DNA of 14,117 nucleotides from a bacterium (GTDB lineage: Bacteria; Planctomycetota; Planctomycetia; Pirellulales; Pirellulaceae): NCBI GenBank assembly GCA_030432015.1, contig JAUIHJ010000121.1:1-14117 (forward strand). Direction: 5' to 3'. The position numbers and the translations under genes were made by a program. The notes under the pieces are model-generated. The model did no database searches, was not told the DNA's origin, and was given only the letters and a program-made list of their open reading frames with translations. Each line of letters opens with the position of its first letter. Within the stretch, counting starts at the first letter, position 1. This document shows, one piece after another, positions 6,359 through 13,380 of this stretch.

Positions 6359-9300
6359 TCAGAATTCGGACCCGTCCGCGAAGACTTCGTCGACGGTTTC
6401 GCTCCAGTTCTCTTCGTCATCGAGTTCGATCGCCAGGTCCTCGGCGTCGAAACCATCCTGCAGGCGACTCGCGAGAGCGGCGTTAACGTGCCCGATCGTG
6501 ACTGGCCCACTGTTGGTTGGCTGGTCCCTGCTCGGATCGTCGGCGACCGGCATCACTGGGTGGCCGCTGGCCTCCGTGCGCGGTGGATTAATGAGTGATG
6601 CTGGGGGCGGGGACGGTGGTGAAGGGGGCGCATGGTAAACCGCGGGCAGAGCGCCCGGACCGCCAGGGGCGTGTCGAATCGTGTTGCGTGCAACCAGTGA
6701 AATCGCGTCGATCCGTTTGAAGCGGAGTCCTTCCGCGTCGCCCTCGAAAAGCAGGGCATACCCGCAGGGCCCGCCACCATTGCAGGTAAAAATGTCGTTT
6801 GCGTCGCCAGCGAGTCCGGGGACGGAAAACCTGCCCCGAGTCACCAAATTCAGATCGCCGTTTGGCTGAATGTCGACGCCGTTGATGCCTTCGGAACTCG
6901 CTGTCAAGCCTGCCGTCGATCCGTCAAAGAGCAGTTCCCAATCGCCGGTTGTAACACCTCCGTTCAAGACGATCACGTCCTCGCCGCTTCCGGCCAGACT
7001 TCCACCCGAAGTGGCGGGCACGCTGAACGTACCCAACGTGCTGACGACAAGCCGGCCACTCGAATCGCGGCCAATCGCATCGACGTCTTCCAGGGACGTC
7101 GTCAGGCCCAGGTCGGCTCCCCTCAGGAACATACTGAAACTGCCGGCCGTGTTCTCACCCGTCGATGATGGGCTGAATCGGACAATGTCGGAATCATCGA
7201 CGCGCCCCACGTCGCGGAGATAGATGGGCGAGCGGAAACTCATCAAGATACTTGTGTCCGCTTCAACGTGCAGAGCGTCGATATCCGCCGTTCGCAACCC
7301 GACGTCTGAGCCATCGAAGTGCAAGGACCAGTTGTTACCGTCAAAACTCAAGATGTCTTCATTGCGGAACAGGAGGCCATCGACAACGCCGGTGGTGGTG
7401 AAGCTCATGTAGATGCCGGGCAGATCGGTCCGCGATTCGAGGTTGAGCACGACGTCATTTCCGTCTCCACCTTGATAGGTAATGGTCGCCGCGAATCCTG
7501 AGCCCAGGAAGTTGGGGATGACGCCACCCTCCGGTAAGCCGAGAAAGGTCCCAGATACCGAGTCGCCGCCATCGTTATTGATCACCACATACGAATCACC
7601 GGGACTGGGGTTTGCCGAACCGCTAAGTTGCAGGCTCGCATTGTTGATGGCGACGGTCCCGTTAACATTCAACTGATCGTGTTGCACACCGGGCGTGGCA
7701 CCGTCGATCTCGATGGCCAGCGTCTGCTTCTCGAGGTCAACGCTGCCGGTGGAAAGTACGCCAGGACTGAGCCCAGGCGAGATCGTACCGCCAGGGAGCA
7801 TATTCGAGATGATCTGGATCGTCGCGTTGACGGTGCCCGTGCCTTCCAACGTTGCAAGGTTAGCGATACTTACGTTCCCGGCCGCCACGGAACCCGTCAC
7901 CCGCAGCGCCGCGCCGCCAGACAGGTTTACGTTGCTGGTCGCAAGTGACCCGACGACCGTCAGCATTCCTCCCAGAACATTGGTATGCGCGGAATAGCTG
8001 CTGTTGCCCGTCAGGACTTGCTCGCCTGCGCCGACCTTATGAAAATTGACCACCCCGGAACCGTCTTGAATCGTTCCGCCAAACGTTCCCGATCCGTTGC
8101 TCGTCCCGACGGTGAGCGCCCCGGTCCCACCACTCGATTCGACAATGCCGTCGCCTGTGAGGGCATCGATCTGCTCCGTGAAGGAACGCAGGTCGAGCGA
8201 CGAGCTGGCCGCAATGTTCACATCGCTGGTGTTCGGGATTACTTCGGAGGCACCCAACGCCAGGTGCGCCGTGATGTACGTATCTCCGGTGTAATCGTTG
8301 GCCGGATTCGTGAAGACAACCGTCCCGCCAGCGGAAATATTTGCATCTCCGGAGCCGGTCACCTGCCCCGAAATCGTCAGGAAATTCGAAGTGCCTTGCA
8401 CGAACATGGCGCCGTTGCCGCTGACATCGATCGTGCCCGCCCAAGTGGCATCAACAACCCCGGCTCCGAGCCCCAAAAAGCCGGACAGGTTGAGCGTCTC
8501 GTTGTCGACTGTGCGACGGTTGATGAACAACGATGTCAATGGTCCCAGGTTGGTGACCGTGGTCACTCCCGGGTCACCCAGTCCGTCATCATGACCGAGA
8601 AAAATATTACCCTCGTTCAGGTTGGTGTCGCCGTCGTACGTATTGTCACCGTTGAGCGAGAGCTGACCGTTGCCGGTCTTGGTAAAGCCTCCCACGCCAC
8701 TGATCACACCGTCGATCCGCAAATTGTCATTGAACGGGCCGATCACCATCTCGGAATTATTGACGACCAAGTTGGCGTTGATGCGGTGGACCCCACCGGT
8801 CGAGTCGATGTCGATACCGGGATTGTCAAGCGTCACCGAGTTGCCATCTACGACGTAGTCGCCACCCGTAAATTGCAAGGTGTAGCTGTTGCCGTCCGGT
8901 GTGTCGTTGTTGGTCGACTGATTACCACCGCTCGCCGGAAAGACCAGCGTATCACCGTCGGCCGGGACGGTATCCGTGTCCCAATTCGTATCGGGGGAGC
9001 TCGGCGTGGCGTTGACGGCGAGCCGGGTTTCGGCCGGGTTTGTCCGCCAGCCGGTGCCGCTATCGAACGACAGGGCGTCGCCGATCGTCCATCCGCCGAG
9101 ACTGGTTTCGTTATTTGTGTCAGTGATCGCCCAATCGTAGGTTCCGCCGGTCACGGTGGCCACCGCCCAGAACGTCGAATTCGCCGCCAGCGCTTCGCCG
9201 CCAGCGGTGTAGGTAAACTGACCAAACTCCGGACTCGTGTCACCGCTCAGGTTGGCGATCAGGGCGCCCGGTTCGCCGGCATTGTCCGCATGCAGCGCGA

Positions 9301-9655
9301 GGTTAAAGCCAATCGGGTCAGGCGTCGCGAAATTCATATGCAGCGTGATGCTATCCAGCAAGTAACTACTGCTGTCGGTCGTAAAGGACTGGGCAATCGT
9401 GGTTGTCGGAGAACCGACGACACCATTTCCCATGAACGGCTCGCTGAGGTTCTCAACTTGCGTTCCTGCGGCCCCCGTATTCCAGTTGCTGTCGACGTCT
9501 CCGACCCAGGTTAACGTGGCCAGTACAAGCCGCATTTCGAGCGGCTCAAGGAACAGTGACCGGCTGCGCACGCTTCGCGTTGACGCGTGGCGACGCACCT
9601 TCTTCGATCTCAAAGCGTCTGCGGGGGACAGGCAGCGATTCCAGTTGAAGCGCAT
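6359..9655 (-). CDS. Large secreted beta-repeat protein with planctomycete LEPR-type leader
   Basis: This 1098-residue protein is probably extracellular. A basic N-terminus (about 1-46) ends in LEPLEMRLVLA (36-46), the leader motif of many giant planctomycete surface proteins. Residues about 65-216 resemble a choice-of-anchor R domain (IAQSFTTDSS, LDSITLHM, EPGALIANLSG). Autotransporter-type beta repeats fill about 217-737, for example FTKTGNGQLSLNGDNTYDGD (324-343), and close with YQGGDGNDVVLNL (727-739). No C-terminal beta-barrel is present, so it is not a type V autotransporter. Residues 747-989 hold four repeats of about 53-66 residues. A Pro-rich linker (1006-1025) leads to an acidic tail (1048-1098). 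The ATG at 9655 has a perfect Shine-Dalgarno sequence. The gene is convergent with the metallophosphoesterase, 76 bp away. It is likely a structural or adhesive surface component; no catalytic residues are seen. Confidence 0.85.
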   Translation of the reverse strand: MRFNWNRCLSPADALRSKKVRRHASTRSVRSRSLFLEPLEMRLVLATLTWVGDVDSNWNTGAAGTQVENLSEPFMGNGVVGSPTTTIAQSFTTDSSSYLLDSITLHMNFATPDPIGFNLALHADNAGEPGALIANLSGDTSPEFGQFTYTAGGEALAANSTFWAVATVTGGTYDWAITDTNNETSLGGWTIGDALSFDSGTGWRTNPAETRLAVNATPSSPDTNWDTDTVPADGDTLVFPASGGNQSTNNDTPDGNSYTLQFTGGDYVVDGNSVTLDNPGIDIDSTGGVHRINANLVVNNSEMVIGPFNDNLRIDGVISGVGGFTKTGNGQLSLNGDNTYDGDTNLNEGNIFLGHDDGLGDPGVTTVTNLGPLTSLFINRRTVDNETLNLSGFLGLGAGVVDATWAGTIDVSGNGAMFVQGTSNFLTISGQVTGSGDANISAGGTVVFTNPANDYTGDTYITAHLALGASEVIPNTSDVNIAASSSLDLRSFTEQIDALTGDGIVESSGGTGALTVGTSNGSGTFGGTIQDGSGVVNFHKVGAGEQVLTGNSSYSAHTNVLGGMLTVVGSLATSNVNLSGGAALRVTGSVAAGNVSIANLATLEGTGTVNATIQIISNMLPGGTISPGLSPGVLSTGSVDLEKQTLAIEIDGATPGVQHDQLNVNGTVAINNASLQLSGSANPSPGDSYVVINNDGGDSVSGTFLGLPEGGVIPNFLGSGFAATITYQGGDGNDVVLNLESRTDLPGIYMSFTTTGVVDGLLFRNEDILSFDGNNWSLHFDGSDVGLRTADIDALHVEADTSILMSFRSPIYLRDVGRVDDSDIVRFSPSSTGENTAGSFSMFLRGADLGLTTSLEDVDAIGRDSSGRLVVSTLGTFSVPATSGGSLAGSGEDVIVLNGGVTTGDWELLFDGSTAGLTASSEGINGVDIQPNGDLNLVTRGRFSVPGLAGDANDIFTCNGGGPCGYALLFEGDAEGLRFKRIDAISLVARNTIRHAPGGPGALPAVYHAPPSPPSPPPASLINPPRTEASGHPVMPVADDPSRDQPTNSGPVTIGHVNAALASRLQDGFDAEDLAIELDDEENWSETVDEVFADGSEF
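6689..7417 (-). repeat. Four protein-level repeats of about 60 residues in the large surface protein
   Basis: Residues 747-989 of the 1098-residue protein contain four diverged units, beginning near 747, 800, 866 and 932. Each has a strand (MSFTTTG, MSFRSPI, VSTLGTFSVP, LVTRGRFSVPG), an acidic step (NEDILSFDG, DDSDIVRFS, GEDVIVLNG, ANDIFTCNG), a LxFxG-like strand (SLHFDGSDVGL, SMFLRGADLGL, ELLFDGSTAGL, ALLFEGDAEGL) and an I/V-D-A/G-I/L/V ending. This looks like a small beta-propeller or solenoid repeat. Similar repeats occur in other bacterial surface proteins, from memory. Confidence 0.75.
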
Positions 9656-9663
9656 CGTGGGGG

Positions 9664-9669
9664 ACCTCC
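9664..9669 (-). promoter_or_regulatory. Ribosome binding site of the large surface protein gene
   Basis: Read on the reverse strand, GGAGGT (9669 to 9664) lies 8 nt before the ATG at 9655. This is a full Shine-Dalgarno match and supports that start codon. Confidence 0.85.
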
Positions 9670-9921
9670 GTCGGGCCAGAGTAAGTCAACGAGGATGGCG
9701 CCAACGGTATCGCCGTCTGTCGGTCAGCATTCAGCCGGTGGCCTCGCCCCACGCCAACGTCGCAGAATAGACACATAAGACATGGGAGTTCCGCCCGATC
9801 CTAGCCGAACGCAGTGACGTACTCAAGCAAATTCTCCTGGTGTCGCATCGCGGCCGCACTGCCGCCAGCAAGGCGCCGGCCCGGGCCGCAAGGTCGGTCG
9901 TCCTTTTTTTCGTTTCCCCGC

Positions 9922-9952
9922 TTGACTCTCCTCCTACTGGAGGCCGTACGAT
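9922..9952 (+). promoter_or_regulatory. MerR-type promoter-operator with 19-bp spacer and central dyad
   Basis: TTGACT (-35, 9922-9927) and TACGAT (-10, 9947-9952) are separated by 19 bp, the overlong spacing typical of promoters remodelled by MerR-family proteins. The spacer is centred on a dyad, CCTCC (9930-9934), TACT, GGAGG (9939-9943), whose midpoint falls within a base of the spacer centre. The promoter points at the MerR gene starting at 10001. This geometry implies that the regulator binds between the -35 and -10 and controls its own transcription. Confidence 0.85.
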
Positions 9953-10000
9953 GTTCGAAACAACCAAACTCGGATTCCAACATCAGCAGGAAAGTCAACC

Positions 10001-10825
10001 GTGTTCAGCATCGGTGAGTTCTCGAAAGTTACAAATTTGCCGGTGAAGACACTTCGTTTCTACCACGAGCAGGGTGTTTTGGTGCCCACACAGGTAGATT
10101 CCCAAACCGGCTACCGTTACTACGCCGAAGGAAAAATCGAAACAGCGCGGCTCATCCGTCAGCTTCGCAAACTTGACTTCACGCTCGCCGACATTAAGGA
10201 GATTCTTAGCAGTTACCACGATGGCGAAGACATTTTGGAGTACTTCGAGCGGCAGCGGCAAACGGTTCAGCTGAAGTTGCGTGAGTATCGGACGATCAGC
10301 AAGACTTTGGATCAGATCATCAGTGAAGAAAGGGAGGCCCGCGTGGCGATGAAAGCAGCAACGTATGAAGTCGAGGAAAAGACGGTCGATTCCATGCTCA
10401 TTGCCGGCGTGCGAATGACGGGCCGGTATAGCGATTGCGGTCGCGGCTTCGCTCAGATCGGCAAGCAATATGGGAGGTACATCTGTGGCAAGGCGCTACT
10501 GCTGCAGTACGATGACGAATACAAAGAGGAGGACGCGGAGTTTGAAGCCTGCCTGCCAATGCGGCAGGGGGCGAAGCAGAAGGGGACCGGCACGGGGGAT
10601 GTCACAGTGCGGGAGTTGGCCGGCGGCCGTTGCGTTTCACTGTTGCACAAGGGGCCCTACGACGAGCTAGGGCGATCGTACGGGAAGATCCTCGCCTACG
10701 CCACCGAACGCGGATACGAGATACAGCGGCCCACGCGCGAGGTGTACATCAAGGGGCCAGGGATGATCTTCAAAGGGAATCCCAAGAAGTACCTGACAGA
10801 AATTCAATTCCTGATCCGAGAGTAG
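10001..10825 (+). CDS. MerR-family transcriptional regulator with GyrI-like effector domain
   Basis: This 274-residue protein has the two-domain layout of BmrR. The N-terminal winged-helix MerR domain covers 2-70, with SIGEFSKVTNLPVKTLRFYH (3-22), the GYRYY signature (37-41) and the LDFTLADIKEIL helix (58-69). A coiled-coil dimerisation helix spans about 80-118. A GyrI-like small-molecule-binding domain covers about 122-274, with LLHKGPYDELG (214-224) and E247 in REVYIKGPG, matching the position of the ligand-contacting Glu of BmrR. It probably senses a small, possibly cationic or aromatic compound. The GTG start at 10001 is supported by AGGAAAG (9988-9994). The upstream MerR-type promoter suggests autoregulation. 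No transporter or enzyme gene lies downstream on the same strand, so other targets, if any, are outside this window. Confidence 0.9.
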   Translation: MFSIGEFSKVTNLPVKTLRFYHEQGVLVPTQVDSQTGYRYYAEGKIETARLIRQLRKLDFTLADIKEILSSYHDGEDILEYFERQRQTVQLKLREYRTISKTLDQIISEEREARVAMKAATYEVEEKTVDSMLIAGVRMTGRYSDCGRGFAQIGKQYGRYICGKALLLQYDDEYKEEDAEFEACLPMRQGAKQKGTGTGDVTVRELAGGRCVSLLHKGPYDELGRSYGKILAYATERGYEIQRPTREVYIKGPGMIFKGNPKKYLTEIQFLIRE

Positions 10826-10832
10826 TTCGCGA

Positions 10833-13112
10833 TCAATTCAGCCCCAGAAACCTCGCAAATAGCCGGTCCGCCCTGGCCATCATTTTCGCCGGATCGCTGA
10901 ATCGCATGTGGTCGACCGGTTGCGTCTGGCGGTGCTCGTTAAACCGTTGGATGCCATCGAGGTGTTTTTCCCAGAGCCTCGTGACCGGCACGCCTTCGTA
11001 GGATCGAACATAGATCCCGGCATGGGGTTGGGAGGTCACGGTGTCGACGGACGAGGTGACGAGGGATGAACCATCCTCGAAATCCGTGTGGAATTCCATC
11101 GACCCACGGGAGAAGTCCACCAACGTCGCGCCGTCGTTGTCCTCAACCCAACCGAACTGGTTATTCTCGTTGCGATGCCCGAGCAGCGAAATCGCCTGCG
11201 AGTGCCCTCCATAGCATCGTGTTAATTCCTGTCGTTGATCGACATCGCCGACCGAATCGACGATGGGGCGAAAACCCAGCCGAGCCAGCGTGGCGTCGTG
11301 CTCCTGCAATCGGTCCCGAGGAATATGCGTGAGGTCGGCCATGGATGCGCGCAGGAATTTTCCGGTCTGGCCCTCGTAAAGCACGTCGCTGGAATGCGGC
11401 ACCTTTTTCGCTTCGTTGAATTCCACCGTTGCGTTGCTCATCGCCTGGAGCATTGCCGTGAAGCTTGGATCAAATTCGCCCGCCTCGTCGGCTTGCCCGT
11501 CGGACCCAAGTTCATCCGCTGCATCCTCTTTCGATGGATTGGCGACCTCTTCGTACATCTGCCAATCCGCGTCGATCAACTCGCAGGCGCCGGCGGTATC
11601 CCATGGCCCTCGCTCCTTGAACCGCTCCAGCATGAGCGCCTGGACGACACATTCTCGGCTGCCCGGTTCCGGCATGATCTTACTGTTACGCATCTTCAGC
11701 GCCTCACCCTCCGATCGCTGGTAAGCGTGCCTGGCCGCTTCTTCTTCTGCCGCGGAAAGGACCTTGATCGATTTCGAACCCAAGGTTTGCGCAACCAATT
11801 CCAACGCTTCACCCAGGATCTCCGCGGACACCGCCGGATAAGCCCGCTCGACCACGAATCGGTCGCTGCCGATGGTCCCGACGTAGCGATGGCACTTTTC
11901 TCGCAGCCCATCGACAACACACGTCAGCTCAATGCGCGTCCCGGGCGGAAAAGAACCGAGTGCCTCCGTGAGGCCATTGGTGTCAAGCTCTTGCGGATCT
12001 TCGACGTCGGACCACCAATGACATGTCTCAAAGCAGAACTGCCATTGGGTGCCGACGTGCTGGACTTCCAACCCCGAAAGATCGCACCACGATTCCACTT
12101 GTGGGGTGATCGCAGCGGGCAATTCGACCACCAGGGAGGTCACTGGGTCTTCGGCAAAGAGATGGGACATTCGATGCAGGCAGGCAAGGTGCGTGACGTT
12201 GACGTTCCCGCCCACAATTTGGCTCAGCGCACATTCGGCCCGCAGCGGTTGCACCTTCTCGAACAGCGCGTCGGGTGGGTAATCTGACCAATCCCTGGTC
12301 TCGGCCCCCTGGATTTCAGCTTCGTCCGCATCCCCTGCTAAAGGCTCGGGCTCATCCAGAAACACACCCTCGATTCCCAACGCCTCCAGAAAGCGTTGCA
12401 TGTTGCCGACATCGGAGTCTAATTCCCGCTCGGTCATTGGCCCGACGGTCAGGAGCGTGAACACTGCATTACGATCAAACTCAAAGCCAAATTCATCCAA
12501 TGCGTCGACAATCTGCTGACCATGACTCATGAAAGCCGTGTAGGCAGCGCGCGCCGGATTCCGTTTCATTTCCTGGACGACAGCGTCCGGCAGTGAGACA
12601 CCGTAGTCTGTGTAGTCATCGAGCCCTTCAACGGTCGCCGCCTCTTCCTCGGCGTATTCCTTCATGAGCCGAGCTTCTTCGTCAGCATCCCAAAGAAACT
12701 GTAGCTCGGGGATGAACTTGTTGATTCCCGCCACCTCGTCCAGCTCATCGGCGGGGAATTCGTCGTCCTCGTCGGCCTCGCTCTGGTCCAACTCCGCCGG
12801 CGCCTCGCCCACATATGTGAAGTGATGGGCGCCATGGAAGCGGTCTCGCCCCGCACCGGTGATCGCAATCATCCACATCACGCCGTCGGACGACGTCACG
12901 CGCAGCGCGGGAGCGGACAGCGTACTGAGCGCAGCGTCAATCGCCGAACTGCCGACGTGCCAGACGCTCGCATTGGCCCACATCCACTTGCCGCTTGATC
13001 CCATACGAAACCGCTGGGACCCGTTTCCCTCATCACCGATCGTATCAAGGGCAGCTCGAAACTCGGACTCCTCCGCTCCGTACGCTCCCACAACGTGAAC
13101 TCGCACTGACAT
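10833..13112 (-). CDS. Uncharacterised 759-residue multi-segment protein
   Basis: I do not recognise this gene. The 759-residue product has no signal peptide or membrane helix, is strongly acidic and is probably cytoplasmic. An N-terminal segment (about 32-105) is rich in aromatic residues and His (GKWMWANASVWHVG, SSDGVMWMIAITG, FHGAHHFTYVG). An acidic linker follows (about 106-165, with EADEDDEF and ADEEARLMKEYAEEEA), then a helical part (172-250). Residues 278-450 form a mixed alpha/beta region with several Cys and His (W342-C343, C360, C364-H365-W366-W367), but no clear zinc-binding pattern. The C-terminal part (about 596-759) looks like a separate module, with LARLGFRPI (609-617), MEFHTDFEDGSSLVTSS (672-688), HAGIYVRSY and LWEKHLDGIQRF (713-724). 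The start at 13112 has only a weak GAGAG site 6 nt before it. The gene is convergent with the MerR gene, 7 bp between stop codons. Confidence 0.75.
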   Translation of the reverse strand: MSVRVHVVGAYGAEESEFRAALDTIGDEGNGSQRFRMGSSGKWMWANASVWHVGSSAIDAALSTLSAPALRVTSSDGVMWMIAITGAGRDRFHGAHHFTYVGEAPAELDQSEADEDDEFPADELDEVAGINKFIPELQFLWDADEEARLMKEYAEEEAATVEGLDDYTDYGVSLPDAVVQEMKRNPARAAYTAFMSHGQQIVDALDEFGFEFDRNAVFTLLTVGPMTERELDSDVGNMQRFLEALGIEGVFLDEPEPLAGDADEAEIQGAETRDWSDYPPDALFEKVQPLRAECALSQIVGGNVNVTHLACLHRMSHLFAEDPVTSLVVELPAAITPQVESWCDLSGLEVQHVGTQWQFCFETCHWWSDVEDPQELDTNGLTEALGSFPPGTRIELTCVVDGLREKCHRYVGTIGSDRFVVERAYPAVSAEILGEALELVAQTLGSKSIKVLSAAEEEAARHAYQRSEGEALKMRNSKIMPEPGSRECVVQALMLERFKERGPWDTAGACELIDADWQMYEEVANPSKEDAADELGSDGQADEAGEFDPSFTAMLQAMSNATVEFNEAKKVPHSSDVLYEGQTGKFLRASMADLTHIPRDRLQEHDATLARLGFRPIVDSVGDVDQRQELTRCYGGHSQAISLLGHRNENNQFGWVEDNDGATLVDFSRGSMEFHTDFEDGSSLVTSSVDTVTSQPHAGIYVRSYEGVPVTRLWEKHLDGIQRFNEHRQTQPVDHMRFSDPAKMMARADRLFARFLGLN

Positions 13113-13213
13113 ATCTTGCTCTCAGCAAACTTCCGAGATGGTCCTGTCGCACGATATCGCGTAGCGACCTGAAAACGGCTAGTTAATTGGTCGAGCGCAA
13201 TTCCGCAGCGCCC

Positions 13214-13256
13214 ACCCCGTCAGCAGCGCACCCCGTCAGCAGCGCACCCCGTCAGC
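13214..13256. repeat. 16-bp tandem repeat, 2.7 copies
   Basis: The unit ACCCCGTCAGCAGCGC occurs exactly at 13214-13229 and 13230-13245, and its first 11 bases recur at 13246-13256. The copies are identical, which suggests recent slippage. It is non-coding. Confidence 0.9.
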
Positions 13257-13316
13257 GGGCCAGGCACCTTTTTGGCCGACAGGCCGTTTTTCCGCAGTTG
13301 GATCTAATGGGCGGCG

Positions 13317-13361
13317 AAAAACGAGCCGGTCCCGGATGGTCGCCGAATTGCACTCGACCAT
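13317..13361 (-). terminator. Weak candidate terminator for the peptidase gene
   Basis: On the reverse strand, ATGGTCG (13361-13355) and CGACCAT (13342-13336) form a 7-bp stem with a 12-nt loop, 20 bp after the peptidase stop codon. A U5 run follows (13321-13317), but about 14 nt beyond the stem, which is too far for a standard intrinsic terminator. Confidence 0.25.
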
Positions 13362-13380
13362 TTCGTTCTTCGGTTCAAGC

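Larger units (their letters stand above)
9656..10000. other. Divergent intergenic region between surface protein and MerR regulator
   Basis: This 345-bp region contains no supported gene. Its right end holds the MerR-type promoter (separate entry) and its left end the ribosome binding site of the reverse gene. On the reverse strand, GGAAC (9788-9792 read in reverse) is followed after 15 nt by GTCTA (9768-9772). This resembles an extracytoplasmic-function sigma promoter with a short spacer, but it is only a weak candidate. A T7 run at 9904-9910 has no good hairpin before it. Confidence 0.4.
13113..13380. other. Intergenic region with tandem repeat and REP-like motif
   Basis: This 268-bp gap lies between two reverse-strand genes, so it holds the 3' region of the peptidase gene and the promoter region of the 759-residue protein gene. 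A 16-bp tandem repeat (13214-13256) runs directly into GGGCCAGGCACC plus a T5 run (13257-13273), then GGCCGACAGGCC plus T5 (13274-13291). Short GGTGCCTGGC-type motifs with flanking A or T runs are dispersed in many planctomycete genomes as far as I recall. No clear promoter for the reverse gene was found. Confidence 0.45.

Noticed and set aside
7985..9514. A 509-codon open frame on the forward strand, antisense to the surface protein gene
   Set aside because: Its translation is rich in Arg, Val and Gly with no domain. It mirrors the repetitive Gly/Asn/Thr-rich reverse protein, which has a leader, known domains and a perfect ribosome binding site. Codon bias explains the open frame.
6359..9655. 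Type V autotransporter reading of the large protein, from its autotransporter-type repeats
   Set aside because: No C-terminal beta-barrel is present; the protein ends in a Pro-rich linker and acidic tail. These repeats also occur in non-autotransporter surface proteins of planctomycetes.
9895..9912. A possible intrinsic terminator before the T-run at 9904-9910
   Set aside because: The only stem next to the T-run is about 4 bp (AAGG/CCTT) and no forward gene ends upstream of it.
11235..12287. A 350-codon forward open frame inside the 759-residue gene
   Set aside because: I considered it because the reverse gene is uncharacterised. The reverse frame is far longer, uninterrupted over 2.3 kb and has normal protein composition, whereas the forward product is rich in Arg and His typical of antisense frames.
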